Assembly (NCBI GenBank): GCA_010279815.1
Contig: QEOQ01000519.1
Location: 316,171-380,170, forward strand
DNA: 64,000 nt
Direction: 5' to 3'
Source of the DNA: Brachionus plicatilis
Taxonomy: Eukaryota; Rotifera; Eurotatoria; Ploima; Brachionidae
Each line of letters opens with the position of its first letter. The stretch's first letter is position 1. The notes beneath the pieces were generated by a model. The model was given only the letters and a program-made list of their open reading frames with translations, did no database searches and was not told the DNA's origin. Below, in pieces: positions 23,801 through 38,800 of the stretch. Both the position numbers and the translations under genes were made by a program.

Positions 23801-26800
23801 CTATTGTCTCAATTATCCATGCCGAAATGGAGCTACATGCGCATCAGGATTGAATTCGGCCACTTGTGTCTGCCCTGCTGGATTTACCGGGACATTTTGT
23901 GAAAATACAATTAACTTTTGTCTTAGTGCTCCGTGCCTAAACAATGGCATATGCACGTCGACAAGCTCAGGTTTTGTCTGTCAGTGTCTACCAAATTTCA
24001 CTGGCCGAAATTGCGAGATAAGCATAAGTGTTTGCTCATCTCAACCGTGCCAAAACGGTGGTCTTTGCTTTCAACTATCTCCCACATCAGGCTACACTTG
24101 CACTTGCTTAGCTGGCTGGACCGGAACAAACTGTCAAATAGCTGTGAATGTCTGTGAAAGTAACCCTTGCTCTAATGGTGGTTTGTGTAATCAACAAGGA
24201 GCTAATAGATACAATTGTACTTGTCCCTCAGCCTGGACTGGATTTAATTGCGAAGTTAATGTTAACGAATGTTTGAGTAGTCCGTGTAGAAATAACGGTA
24301 TCTGTCAAGACTTGGTTGGTGGTTATGTTTGCACCTGCTCGCCTGGCTATACGGGGCAATTCTGTGAAATAATGATCAATGTTTGTTCATCAAATCCTTG
24401 CTTAAACAATGCGCTTTGCCAAAATTCTCTTAACTCTTGGACTTGTAGATGTCCACCTGGTTACACTGGTACTAGATGTGAAAGCATTATAAACTATTGT
24501 CTAAGTAATCCGTGTTCACCAAACGGATTTTGTGTGCAGGGTGTTAATTCTTACACATGTAATTGTAACACCGTAAGTCAAAGTTTAAATTATAAAAAAA
24601 TAGTTTATTTATTTATTTTATTAAAATAATTAAAAGGGTTATGGAGGTCCGAACTGTAATGTGATTATTAATTACTGTTCGCCAAATCCATGTGTCAATG
24701 GACAGTGTAATCAATTGATTGGTGGATTTCAGTGTCAGTGTCCGCCGGGCTATGCTGGTTTAAGATGTGAAATTTACATTAGTCAGTGTGATTCAAATCC
24801 ATGTCTTAACAATGGTATCTGCAATGACAATGGTGCCGGAAGCTACACTTGCCAGTGTTTGACAGGCTATACCGGAAACAATTGTCAGACTTTTATCAAT
24901 AATTGTTTTTCATTGCCTTGCCAGAATGGAGGATCATGTCAGCCCATTGTCAATGGGTACAATTGCATTTGTCCAGTGGGCTACAGTGGTCCAAATTGTA
25001 ACATCATAGTGGATCCTTGTTCATCAAGACCATGTCTTAACAATGGACTTTGTTTTAATTCGACATTTACATACAGTTGTGTTTGTTTACCTGGTTACAC
25101 CGGATTTAAGTAAAAATTTAAAAAATAATTAAAATTTTTTAATATTTTCTTTTACTCTAGCTGTCAAAATTTAATAAATGTATGTCAACCTGATCCATGT
25201 AATGGCCGCGGTATATGCAACCAACTAGGAACTTCTTATCAATGGTAATAAATTTTCCAATAATCTAGAATAAAATCTCAAATTAAATTATTTAAAAGTA
25301 CGTGTAATTTCGGCTTTACTGGCACCAATTGTGAGTTGGTCATAAATCCATGTAGCCAAAATCCATGTGTCAGAGGAAACTGCAGTTCTCGTAATAAAAA
25401 ATTTTTCTTTCTAAAATTTTAATAAATGTTTAATTTTTTTCGTATTTAGCATCACCTGGTTCGTATCAATGCACATGTCCGTGTGATTTTACTGGCACCA
25501 ATTGTCAAACACAAATAAATTTTTGTTCCATAAACCCATGCATTAATGGTGGAGCATGTCGAAATTCAGGATGTGGACTAATGTAATCAATTGGCGCCTA
25601 CGAAAATAAATAATCAATTAATTTTAATATATTTTTTAATAGTTGCATTTGTCCAAATGGTTTTACTGGATCAAGATGCGAGACACGAATAAGCTTTTGT
25701 GATTCTTTCCCATGCTTTGGTGGCGCAACTTGTGTAGATCAAATTTTCGGCTACACATGCACATGTCCACCAGGATTTTCCGGATTAAACTGCAATATTC
25801 AAATAAACGTAAATATCTAAATTAAAAAATAAACTTTTAAAATTAAATTCACTAAAAAAATTTTTTTTTTAAGAATTGCGATTCATCGCCATGTCTAAAT
25901 GGTGGAAGCTGCTTGAACACATTGAATTCCTATGTGTGTGCATGTCCTAACTCTTTCACTGGTCTCAGATGTGAGTTTAGAATTAACAATTGTATTAGCC
26001 AGCCGTGTCAAAACAATGGCACTTGCAACGAGATAATCAATGGCTACGCTTGTTTGTGCCCTGCTGGTTACACTGGAACAAATTGTGAACAAACAATCAA
26101 TCTTTGCACCACTCTACCTTGCTACAATCAGGCTACATGCTTGCCTACACTTAACGGATTTACTTGCATTTGTTCTGATGGCTGGACAGGGACTCGATGT
26201 GATATAAGAATAAACAACTGTGAAAGTTCGCCGTGTCTTAACAATGGTATATGCTCATCCATCGGTAACTCCTGGAGGTAGTTTTTTTTTTTGCTTTAAA
26301 TTTAATAAAGTTAATTTTTTTCTTATTAGCTGTACCTGTATTTACCCTTATTCAGGTGTAAATTGCGGAACCAATATTGCATGTAATCAAAATCCATGCC
26401 TTAACTCAGGTGCATGTACAGTGTCAAATATTAGCCCATTTTTTCAGTGTCAGTGTCCGCCTGGCTACTCAGGACAACGATGCGAAATAAGAGCAAATCC
26501 TTGTGCCTCAAGTCCATGTCAAAATGGAATTTGTGAAGATTTATTGACATCGTATAGATGTACTTGCTTCAATGGATTTACTGGAACTAATTGTCAAACA
26601 TTGATTGACTTTTGCGGAAGTGGACCTTGTATAAATGGTGGAACTTGTTTAACATCCATTCCTGGAACATATACTTGCAGATGTCCTCCTGGTTTTCAAG
26701 GAACTAATTGTCAAACTGTAATAAGTTTGTGCTCCGTTGGAATATGTCTAAATGGTGGTACTTGTACTCAAATTGGATTAAATTTGACTTGTAATTGTCC

Positions 26801-29800
26801 GAATGGTTACACTGGATCGAATTGTCAAACTTTGGTTAATTTTTGCACTTCAAACCCTTGCGGCAGTCAGGGAATATGTAGTCAAACAATAAATGGTTTT
26901 GTTTGCACTTGTTTGCCAGGCTACACCGGAACAAATTGTCAAATCGACATAAACGAATGTGCCAGTAACCCATGTATTAATGGAGGTACTTGTACTGATT
27001 TGGTAAATGGCTTTAGATGTACATGTCCATGTGGATACACAGATTCAATGTGTCAGACCAGAGTTAACCAATGTAGCAGTGCACCATGTCTCAATGGAGG
27101 TGTTTGTTTTCCATCAGCAAATAACGTATGCGATTATGCATGTGTTTGTCCAGCACAGTACACAGGCAAAAACTGCCAGACTGTTTTAAATCCATGCCAA
27201 ATAAATCCATGTATCAACAATGGACAATGCATACCAACATCTACTTCTACATATGTTTGCTTATGTCCGGCTGGATTTACTGGTTCAACGTGTTCAAGCA
27301 TCATTAACTTATGTCAAACAACCAATCCGTGTTTGAATGGAGGAAGTTGTCAGACTTCAGGCAGTAGTTTTAATTGTGTTTGCGCTCCAGGCTGGACAGG
27401 AGCAACCTGTTCCAATCTTATCAATATATGCCAATCGAATCCATGCAGTTCGAATGGCATTTGTGTAGTCAGTTCACCAAATACTTACACATGTTCTTGT
27501 AATATTGGTTACACAGGCGCAACCTGTAGCCAATTCATTGACTTATGCGCAAATAATCCATGTCAAAACAACGGCAGATGTACCATGGTTGGACCAAATG
27601 TGTTCGAGTGTCAGTGTACGGGACCTTGGACAGGAACTTTTTGCACCCAGTACGTATCATCTTGTACTGCAAATTATTGCAATGGAGGAACTTGCTACGA
27701 AATAATTCCTGGTGTACCTACATGCTATTGTCCGCCATGCTTTACCGGAAGTTTATGTCAGACTCCATTGGATTTGTGCGCTTTAGGTAGCAATCCGTGC
27801 CTAAATAATGGTGTTTGTATATCGAGTCAACCAAATTCTTGCTCGTTCAGATGCAGTTGTCAGCATGGTTTTACTGGTGAAAGATGTGAAAGGCAGATAG
27901 ACGAGTGCTTATCGAATCCTTGTCAAAATGGCGAATGTTTTGATATGATAAATGGATACCATTGTGTGTGTGACATAGGTTTTACTGGGCCTTTGTGTAA
28001 TTTGAAAATTAGCTCGTGTGAAAGCAGTCCGTGTCTAAACAACGGCATTTGTCAGGATAATGTAAATATTTATTTTATTTTTAATTAAATTATTAATTAA
28101 TATGTAATTTATATAGGAATTGAACTTTGGATTTCAGTGTTTATGTATTCCAGGATTTACCGGAACTTATTGCGAGACTTTAATAGATGTGTGTGCAAGC
28201 AATCCATGCAAAAACGGAGCAACTTGCTTCAACAATCGACCAAGTAAATTTTGAATTTCATAACGAAAATTTTTCACAATTCTTCTAATACCTGTCATTT
28301 TAATAAGGATAATAAATACCTGTATTCTTCAAATAATTAGATTTTGACAGAAAAAATTAGTACAAATTTTCTCAGAAATAAATGAAAAAAAATTTAGTTA
28401 TGCAACAAAAAAATTATTTTATGTATAAAAAAATTTTTTTGTCTAAATTTCATTAGTTTCATACTGAAATATTTTTATTTTTTATTTAAAATTGTTGAAC
28501 ACACTTATTGTAGTGGAAAAGGCTGGGATAATACTTCAAATTAACTTTATGGTGGATAGGCAGTAATAATAATAGTTGCGTAATAACTGAAAAGGATTTT
28601 ACAAATTTAATTAATCAAGATTTTATTTACATGATATTTTACAAATTAAAATCAGCAACTTTTGAATTTTTAATGGAATCATTGAAAAACGTGTACTTGT
28701 TGTTACTATTTAAAAATTATCACTGCTTTCATATTATTGATCTAGTCGTGAGCCAGAAGTTGGTTGAAATGTAAAACCAAAAAATGCTTGGAAATGAATA
28801 ATACTTTTTATGTTTTTACTAATTAATTAAAAGAAAAATTAAATAGCAAAAGAGATAAAAATTGACTAATTTCTGAGAAATAATTTATTTAAACAAAAAA
28901 AAATTATTAAGCCATTACATAATTAGTTTTAATAATATTTTTTATTTCTAAAATACAGGTAATATTTTCTCTTTATACCAATTCTACAATTGTAGCTAAA
29001 ATTGAACAATTTTCCAATCTAAGTGATTGTTTTTCAATATTCCAATCAATCTAGAATTAAATTGTGCATTTTTTTATGAAGACAAATTGAGCTTATAAAT
29101 TTTTTAAAATAGATTCATTTGTGTGTCAATGCCCAATTTCATATACAGGAACATTTTGTGATAGTTTCTTGAACCCTTGCACAAATAACCTCTGCGCTAG
29201 CGGAAGCACATGTCAAGTCGTACCCAATTCATTGAATTACATCTGCATATGTCCATTTGGTTTTAGAGGAACTTATTGCAATCAACGCATTCCAGCTTGT
29301 GAGAGCAATCCGTGTGTAAGAGGAAATTGCACTGATTTATCCCAAGGTGGATATACGTGCAGTTGTCCAATTGGATACTCAGGCTTCGATTGCAGCTTAT
29401 TACTAAGAGCGTGTGCAAGTGTACCATGTCAAAACGGCGGTACTTGCTATGACTATTCTGGCTTAAGATACTTGTGTGTATGCCCGACCGGTTTTCAAGG
29501 TTCTAATTGCCAAATCAGAATTGATCCATGTCAAAATCCAAATCAGTGCTTGAATGGCGGTACATGTGTGTCAGATAATCCAGGACTTTTCTACTGTAGA
29601 TGTCCACCAAAATACACAGGAAATAATTGTGAAAGTGAAATTAGAGTTTGTGCTTCTAATCCATGCCTTAACGGTATATGTGACGAACAAATAGTCAACC
29701 AAAATGTAATTTACGTGTGTCGTTGTCCTCCTGGATTTACTGGAAATAGATGTGAAGTTCAAATAGACGTCTGCTTGTCTAATCCATGCCAAAATGGAGC

Positions 29801-32800
29801 TTGTATTCAAACATCAGCAAATTTATGGCAATGTCAATGTAGACCTGGCTTCAATGGACTCACTTGCAATAACGATATAAATGAATGTTTGTCAAATCCA
29901 TGCATTAATGGAAGATGTACCACGCCATTTCCAAATATGTACCTGTATGAAACATTTATATTTTATTTGAATTTTGAATTTATTTTTTAAATCATTTTAA
30001 AAATTATTTAGATGTGTTTGCAATGAAGGATTTTTTGGTTCAAATTGTGAGAACAGATTTGATTCCTGTTCAAGTAATCCATGCGGACAAGGAACTTGCG
30101 TATCACTAAGTCCTTTACGTTATGTCTGTAAGTAGAATTTTAAAATTTAATAATTGAGATTAAATGTGAGAGTTAAATTTTTTATTTTATTTTAAATGAC
30201 ATACGGCCGAGTGCATCTTATTTGATATTAATTAATAGAACTGTATTTTTGCCTAAAGAAAAATTGATTTTTTTCCAAATTTCCTATTTATATTTGATAA
30301 TTTAGTTCAAGTTAGTAAATTAAAAAAAAATGTCGGAATTTCAAATTTGAATTAATTGAAAGTTTTTTTTTTCAGTAAATTACGGAAAAATTAAAATATT
30401 CAGTAAAACAATAAAATATTTTATTTCATTTTAATTTACATTAGTTATAGTTAATATCAAAAAACATTGTATTAAAAACGATTCATTTTTATGATAAAAA
30501 TTCTTTAATTTTTGGTTTATTTTTTTGTTTCAGAAACTTTTTAAATATGAAATTCAAGTTTTGCGCCCAATTTTTATTTGAAATATACAATTTTGAAATT
30601 ATATTTTATTTTTACTAGCTTGATAAATTAATACTTTTAAAATTCAATGTCAGCATTCAAAAATAACCAAAAACTTCAATTAGCCATTCTTTCGAATATT
30701 TTCTTGTAAGGCAAATGGCGATCTTAAGTCAAATAGTTGATTTAGCTAAAATTTTAGAAGATTTTGATTTTTTAAATGAAAAATAAAGATCACTTTAGTT
30801 TTCATGATTTTCAAAGAAATCGTCACTTAAAAAATTTTAATTTTTTTACTTTAAAATTTAAATAAATTTCACGACAAGTTGATAAAGCATGTGACTTGAA
30901 TAAAATTAAAAAATTTAAATAAAAATTGATGGATTTTACTTTTTATTTATTAGTATTTTCAGATCACTTGAACATTCTTTAGGATTTTAATTTTCATACT
31001 TAAATATTTCCTTTTGATAATTATTTTCTTATCATAATATACATTTTATATTGATTGTTGAATTTAACAATTAAAAGTGGTTAATAAGGAATTAAAAAAT
31101 AATATTTATCTCGATTTTTTTAATTTTTTAAAGAAGAAAGCTATTTTATTTTTTTCAAATAGGTCAATGTCTACCTGGTCTTACCGGTGTGAGCTGTCAG
31201 ACAATCATTAACTTATGTGCTTCGAGTCCATGCATGAATGGCGGTGTTTGCAGTCAACAAGGAACAAGTGGTTATACATGTACGTGTCCATGCGGTTTCA
31301 CTGGCACCCGTTGTGAAATTAGAATTAATTTCTGTCAAACCAACTTAACATATTGTCAAAATGGAGCAACATGTGTTGAAAATCAGCCATGTGCTGTTAG
31401 CTGCATTTGCCCACCAGGCTATTTTGGACCAACATGTGCAATATTAGATGACGTAAAAATTTTAAAAAAATCTTAAAAAATAAAATTCAATTTTTTGTTC
31501 TAGCCTTGTATACCAAGTCCGTGCAGTGCTAACGGTATTTGTAATCGAGTTCCTGGTGATTTGACTCAATTCACGTGTCAATGCTACCCTGGTTACACAG
31601 GCACTTTTTGTGAGACACAGATAAACTATTGCTCGTCTAATCCATGTGTTCACGGCACATGTATTAATCTACTTTTGGGATACGAGTGCAGGTAAACTTA
31701 TTAATTGCACATCATTTAATGTAGCCTGTATTTTATTAATTTATTTAAAAGATGTTTTGCTGGTTTCACTGGAGCACTATGTCAAATCGATATCAATGAG
31801 TGTAGATCTAATCCATGTCACAGTGGCGGAGCTTGTTCAGAGCCTTTTGCTAACATGTATCTTTGTACTTGTTTACCAACATTCCAGGGTAAAAACTGTG
31901 AGATTGCCATTGACCCATGTTTGGGTAATTCTTGCCGAAATGGTGCTTCTTGTCGAGCTATACCAAATCAAAATAGCTACGAATGTATTTGTCCAACAGG
32001 TGTAACAGGAACATTCTGCGAAACTCAAATCAATGTTTGTTTGTCAAATCCTTGCGGTACTGGCGGAATATGTGTCCAACCGTCCATTAATTTATATCAA
32101 TGTATTTGCCGCGCTGGTTTCACTGGAGCCAATTGTCAAACTGAAGTAAACATTTGCGCCACACTTCCATGTCAAAACGGTGCCACTTGCATTTCATCGT
32201 ACGGTACATATTATTGTGTCTGTCCTTCTGGCTACACCGGATACAACTGCTCAATTTCAATCAACCGATGCGAAGCTCAAGTTTGTGCAAACGGCGGAAC
32301 CTGTGAATTCACTGGACCTGGTCTATTTAATTGCCGATGTCCACCTGGTTATACTAATAATCGTTGCCAAGATCAAGTTAATGTATGCGCTAGTCTACCA
32401 TGCAGAAATGGAGGAACATGTGTGGGATCTATTAATTCCTATAATTGCTATTGCTTGGCAGGATATACAGGGCTTAATTGTGAACTTACAATCAACCCAT
32501 GCCAAACCAACCCGTGTCTCAATAATGGTCTTTGCACTCAAACTGCAAATCCATTGATATTTCAATGTGTTTGTCTGCCAGGTAAAATAATTATTATACA
32601 ATAATTCTACAATTGTAGCTACAATTCTACAATCCTACAATTGTAGCTTCAATTTTAAAATTCTACATTTGTAGCTACAATTCTACAATTCTACAATTCT
32701 ACAATTCTACAATTGTAGCTACAATTCTACAATTCTACAATTGTAGCTACAATTTTAAAATTCTACATTTGTAGCTACAATTCTACAATTCTTCAATTTT

Positions 32801-35800
32801 ACAATTGTAGAAAAATTCTAATATTTTTTACATATTGGTTTTATTTAAATATTTTAATTGTTATTTAGGCTTTGTCGGTCAAAGATGTGAAGAGAGAATA
32901 GATGAATGTGATAGTAATCCATGCCAAAGTGGTGGAACATGTCAACAAATTCTCAATGGTTTAGGCTTTAATTGCTATTGTCCTATCGGATACACTGGGC
33001 CCGTATGTGAAATTAAAATAAATTATTGCACAGATTCAGTGTGTAAAAACGGGGCTGCATGTGTCGAAAGACCACCAGGTGGATATGCCTGCACTTGCTT
33101 GCCTGGATACACAGGGTTCGACTGTAGTATTCAAATAAACTAGTAAATTTTAAGCTTAAAAATAAAATCCCGAAAATTTAATATTTTCTATTTAACAAGT
33201 TGTCAATCAATACCATGTCTAAATGGCGGTTCATGCACTCAATTCTTAAACGGATATTCATGCACGTGTCTACCAGGCTTTACAGGCTCAAATTGTGCAA
33301 TAAGAATAGCTCCATGTCAGAGCTTTCCGTGTAGAAATGGTGGAACTTGTGAAGATCTAAATAACGGAAACTATCGATGTTTGTGTCCATTTAATTACAA
33401 TGGAACAAATTGTGAATTGACCATAAACTTTTGTGCAAGCAACCCTTGCTTTAATGGCGGATCATGTATATCGAATTCACAAACAGCAAGCTATACGTGC
33501 CGATGTCCATCTGCTTATACTGGCATTAGATGCGAGTCATCAGTTAATTTCTGTATTTCAAACCCATGTCGAAACAATGGTGTATGCAATTCTGTATTAA
33601 ATGGCTACTTCTGCACTTGCCTTGTCGGTTTTACTGGAACAAATTGTGATTTCACAATTAACTATTGTGCTACAAATCCATGTCAGAACGGTGCCACGTG
33701 CATCAGTGGCAAACCATTGCCGAATATGTATCAGTGTACATGTGCGCCAGGATTCTTTGGAACCAATTGTACAATTCAACTGAATCCATGCCAAAATAAT
33801 CCATGCGCTCCCAACGGCATTTGTTTACCTTCCAACAACAATCAGGCATTCGAATGCAAATGTAATGTTGGCTACACTGGTCCCTATTGTGATCAAATCG
33901 TAGACGCTTGCACCATCAACTCTTGCTTGAACGGCGGCACTTGTATTACCACTGGAGCTAATCAATTTATATGTAGATGTTCATGTGGCTATACTGGTAC
34001 TAACTGTGCTGTGCCAGTCAATTATTGTGAAAATAGACCTTGTCTTAACAATGGAGCATGTACTTCTTCACCTGTTAGTTGTACTTTCCAATGTACATGT
34101 CCGATTGGCTTCCAAGGTTTAAGATGCGAAAATGTTATGAACCCATGCGACTCAAATCCATGTGTAAATGGATTCTGCTCGCGACGCATCAACGAATATT
34201 CATACACTTGCATTTGCAATCCTGGTTTCACGGGTCCTAATTGTAATTTACAAATTAATCTTTGCACAGCAGATTCTTGTAAAAATAATGGCTTATGTGT
34301 ATCTGGCGGAACATCTTACAACTGCAATTGTTTACCAGGTTACACGGGTTTCGATTGCAGTTTTACAATAAATCCTTGTGTTTCCAACCCTTGTCAAAAT
34401 GGTGGTACATGTGGTCAAAACGGAATTAACTCATATACTTGTTCGTGTTTGCCAGGATTTTTCGGAACAAAGTAAACATTTTTTTTTTAATATTCTACAT
34501 ATTCTACAATAATAACTACACATTAAAATAGTACCATTTAAAATAGACTTATTCTCAATAGCTTAGCAAAAAAGCAAAAAAGAAAAGCAAATTTAATCAT
34601 TTAAATGATTTGATTAATCTCTTCAGAAGGAGCAGGAGTTTGAAAAATTAATATTGAAAATTCAAGTTTGAGTTTTGTATTTTTAGATTTAAATTAATTC
34701 CGCATTAAGAATTTAAAAAAATGATAAAAGAAAAATACATTTTAAATTAGGCTCAGCATAACCACATTCGAGCTAATCTTTTATCAAACAGATGAGAAAA
34801 TCAGATAATTTAGCAAAATAAATTTTATTTTATGATTTTTAAAATAATTAAAAATTTAGATTTGAATATTTTGAATTTTTTATATCTTAATTTTGATCTT
34901 TTAATATGGTCGTTTTAATCAGTCTATTTTCAACCCAACATTTTTTCTTAAGAAATAAGGAAACTTCAAATAATTTCATACATTTCAAATAAGTTTATTT
35001 TAACAAGAAATATATACATAATCTACATAGGTTTAAGGACTTGAAATATTAAAATTCATTCTATTTTAATCTCGTTTGGTGCTCTTTGATGAATACACTT
35101 TAAATAAATGTGTAAATTAAAAGCAAGATCGATCGTTACTTTTACGTTTTAAGCTGCTAACAGTTGACATTGTGATAAAACTATTAGAAAAATAGGAATA
35201 GGAAATCTAATAAATATTTTTCCAGGAGAAAATGGATGATTCATTGAATAAAGTTTTTAGATTTAGATAAAGTTTATTTTTCTGAAGGGAGAAATTTTTT
35301 ATCGGTACTATGATAAATGGAATTCTTTTTTTTTGACTGATGTTTGAGTGAAAATAAACAAAATAGTAAATAAAATAAATAAATAGAATGTTTTCTTTAT
35401 TTTTTACTAATTGTAATTTTCTTTAAAAATATTTTTCCGTTTGAGTCCAATGGTATGAGATGAATTAGACTTATGAACTTATCTCTTTGTGGACTTATGT
35501 TTTTTCTCTTTTTTTGATCAATGTAAGATTGATTAAAATGAAAATTTAAAAAAATAGATAAATGTTTTTTTCTCATTTTTACTTTTGTTTATTTATCTTT
35601 TAAAAAAAAAAATTTGATTCATGTGAGCTTCTCTATTTTCATGTTTTAGCATCTTCTTTATTTGTTTTTTTCTACCTCATCCCATTTTTTTCGTTCTAAG
35701 ATTGAATCTAAGATTCTTCAATTCTACAATTGTAGATACAATTTTTCAATTCTACAATTGTAGATACAATTTTTCAATTCTACAATTGTAGCTACAATTT

Positions 35801-38800
35801 TTCAATTCTACAATTGTAGATATAATTTTTCAATTCAACAATTGTAGTTACAATTCTACAATTGTAATAAGACAGTTGAAAATTAATTAAAGTAAATAGT
35901 AAACATTTAATTTATGAGTTATAAGAAAAGAAAGAAAACATTCTATTTATTTATTTTATTTGTAATTTTATTTATTTTAACTCAAACAATTCTTCAATTT
36001 TAATTACATTTTAAAAAATCTTCATTTGATATAGAATTTATTAAAAAAAAAAAGAAAAAAAAAATTAAAAATATTTTTATTGAATATTTTAGTTGTGAAC
36101 AACGCAATAATCCATGTGGATCCAATCCATGTCAAAACGGCGGAACCTGTGCCCAAGTGAGTGCAATATCATACCAATGCATATGTCCGGCAGGAACTAG
36201 CGGTGTCAACTGCCAGGTCATAATCAACCTGTGTCCGTCATATTGTCAAAATGGCGCCAGCTGTCATTTCCTTGGATTAAACAACTACCGATGCACATGT
36301 CCATCGGGCTACACAGGCACCCAATGCCAATACCTGATCAATCCATGCATCAGCCAGCCATGCCTCAATGGAGCCGGATGCTTGCCGACCAGCGTGCCCG
36401 GCCAATACACATGCGACTGTCTAAGCGGCTACACTGGATCCAGATGTGAGACAATGATCAACTACTGTGCCAGCCATCCATGCCTAAACAACGGCGTGTG
36501 CACCCAAAACGTGCCCAACTTCTTTTTCTGTTCGTGCAGACCGGGCTTTAACGGCACTCGATGCGAAAACCAACTGAGCGCATGCGCGTCCCGACCATGC
36601 CAAAACGGCGGACAATGCCTCGACCGAGTGGTCACCTACCAGTGTCTATGTCCCGCCGGCTACACCGGCTCCAACTGTCAAACAGTGATCAACTACTGTG
36701 CATCGCAGCCGTGCCAAAACAGCGGCAGATGCGTGTCCCTAGGCCTTAACCAAATCCGGTGCGAATGCAACGCGGGCACAACAGGAACCTTCTGCGAAAT
36801 CATAATCGACACATGCGCCAGCAATCCGTGCGGCAACCAAGGCGTTTGCCAGCCATCTCTCAACTTCTACACATGCTCATGCTTTCCGGGCTTCACAGGC
36901 ACCAACTGTCAAACCCAATTCAGCACATGCTCGTCCAATCCGTGCCAAAACGGCGCCAACTGTGTCCAGCCCCAGGCCAATTTGTTCCAATGTCTGTGTC
37001 GGCCCGGATTCACGGACAACCTTTGCTCGACAAACATAAACGACTGCACATCCAATTCGTGTCTTAACGGCGCAACATGCATCGATTTGGTAAACGCGTT
37101 CGCCTGCAATTGCGCGCCCGGCTTCTACGGCTCGAACTGCGCGCTCCAAATTAACCCGTGCGCGTCCAACCCGTGCACATTCGGCTCATGCACTCAATTG
37201 AGCGCCAATTTCTACACATGCACATGCAGACCGGGCTACACCGGTTCCAATTGTCAGTTGACCATCGACCCGTGCTCTTCATCGCCATGTCAAAATCAAG
37301 CGTCGTGCATCTCGTTCGGCACCACGTTCACTTGTCTCTGTCCGCTGGGCACAACGGGCACTCTTTGTCAGACCGTCATAAACAATTGTGCGTCCACACC
37401 TTGTCTGAACAACGCTCAGTGCTTTTCGTCGATTGGCATGTACACGTGTCAGTGTCCGAGCGGATTTAGCGGACGGCGTTGCGAAATCCGTGATGCGGCG
37501 TGCACACCGGGACTGTGTCAAAACGGCGCCACATGCATCGACACTACCAGCTCGACGGGCTACCTGTGTCAATGTGCGGCCGGCTTCACGGGCCAATTGT
37601 GTCAAACTAACGTAAACGAGTGCGCCAGCTCGCCGTGCTTCAACGGAGGTTCGTGCGTCGACCGCATAAACGCCTACGAGTGCTTTTGTCAGCCGGGCTT
37701 CAACGGTCTGAGATGCGAAGTGGAACAAAACGATTGTGCCAGTTCGCCGTGCGTGACCGGTACGTGTGTGTCGCAGCGGCCGTTCGGCTATCGGTGCCAG
37801 TGTCCGCCGGGCCGCACCGGTCCGTTGTGCGAGCTGCGCGTCGACGAGTGTCAGTCGATGCCGTGCAAGAACAACGGTTTGTGTGTGGCATTGAATCCGT
37901 TCGGATTTCAGTGCGAGTGCTTGCCGGGCTATCAGGGCATGTTCTGTGAGATTGCGGTGAATTTGTGCGAGTCGAGTCCGTGTCTGAACGGCGCCACGTG
38001 CATCCAGACAAATACGTCGGCGTGGCAGTGCAGCTGTCGATGCGGCTACACGGGCACCCGGTGCGAGCTCGTCGAGAACGAGTGCGCGCACAGTCCGTGC
38101 TTGAACGGCGGCACTTGTACCAAGCCGAAGCCGTGCGGGTTCGTGTGCGCGTGTCCCCAAGAGCCGGTCGCCTACTACGGCGCCATTTGCGAGAACCTGG
38201 TGCCGGTGGTGTCGCCGCCGCCCGTCTGCATTTACTCACAACAAGAAACGTTGTATTTGCGCGGCACCGCTGATCAACTTGCTAGATTGAGATTCGACGA
38301 CATTGTAGACAATGTGTACGCGGCCTACAACGCCGAGAACGTAAACAACCGTAATGTGTGTCCTGGTTTATTTTCGTTAATCGGCAACGCTTGCTACCGA
38401 GTGCTGTCGGACGCCGACTACGACTGGAATCAAGCGCGCTCTCAGTGTTTAGTGTTGGGCTCGCACTTGGCCTCGTTTGGCTCCGGCGACGAGTTCAACT
38501 TTGTGCGCCAGTGGCTGAACGGCGAGCTGACGAACACGCGCGATTTATGGATCGGCGCCCGACAACAATACTCGAACTGGTACTGGCAATCGAACAATAC
38601 GCTCATAGCGTCGTCGTTTTTGAGCTCGTATTGGGCGCCGGGCAGCCCTGCGTCAAATGCGCAGCAAAACGCTCTGCTCCTAAGACGACAATTCGGCTAT
38701 TTGATTGCGAACGAGGCGCCCGAGCGACGCGCCTACTCCGTTCTGTGCAAACGAGACGCGTTCCTCTTCGATCAGTCGAACACCAAATTGAGCTTGTTGG

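Larger units (their letters stand above)
34472..36092 (+). other. 1.6-kb intron of the giant gene
   Basis: Phase 2, GT...AG, separating the AT-rich exons from the 4.8-kb GC-rich exon 34. It contains the TIR element at 35341-35990 and its internal satellite; the rest is AT-rich without features. Confidence 0.8.
17751..38196 (+). other. EGF-repeat array, about 122 modules after DSL 2
   Basis: Near-uninterrupted EGF repeats of 36-40 residues, C-x-S-N-P-C-x-N-G-G-T-C...C-x-C-x-x-G-(F/Y)-T-G-x-x-C. My hand count is 124 including the two before DSL 2, with an error of a few. Most modules carry the C-x-S-x-P-C motif for Notch-type O-glucose, and many carry the C-x-N-G-G-(T/S)-C form for O-fucose. 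Only a minority have the D/N-x-E calcium-binding lead (INEC, VNEC, IDEC). Introns recur at one spot, phase 2 just before a late Cys codon (aa|c tgt), in at least seven modules, the trace of exon-wise tandem duplication. Confidence 0.88.

Noticed and set aside
37279..38239. Long minus-strand frames of 293 and 179 codons
   Set aside because: Shadows of the GC-rich EGF exon; Arg/Ala/Thr-rich and without domain content.
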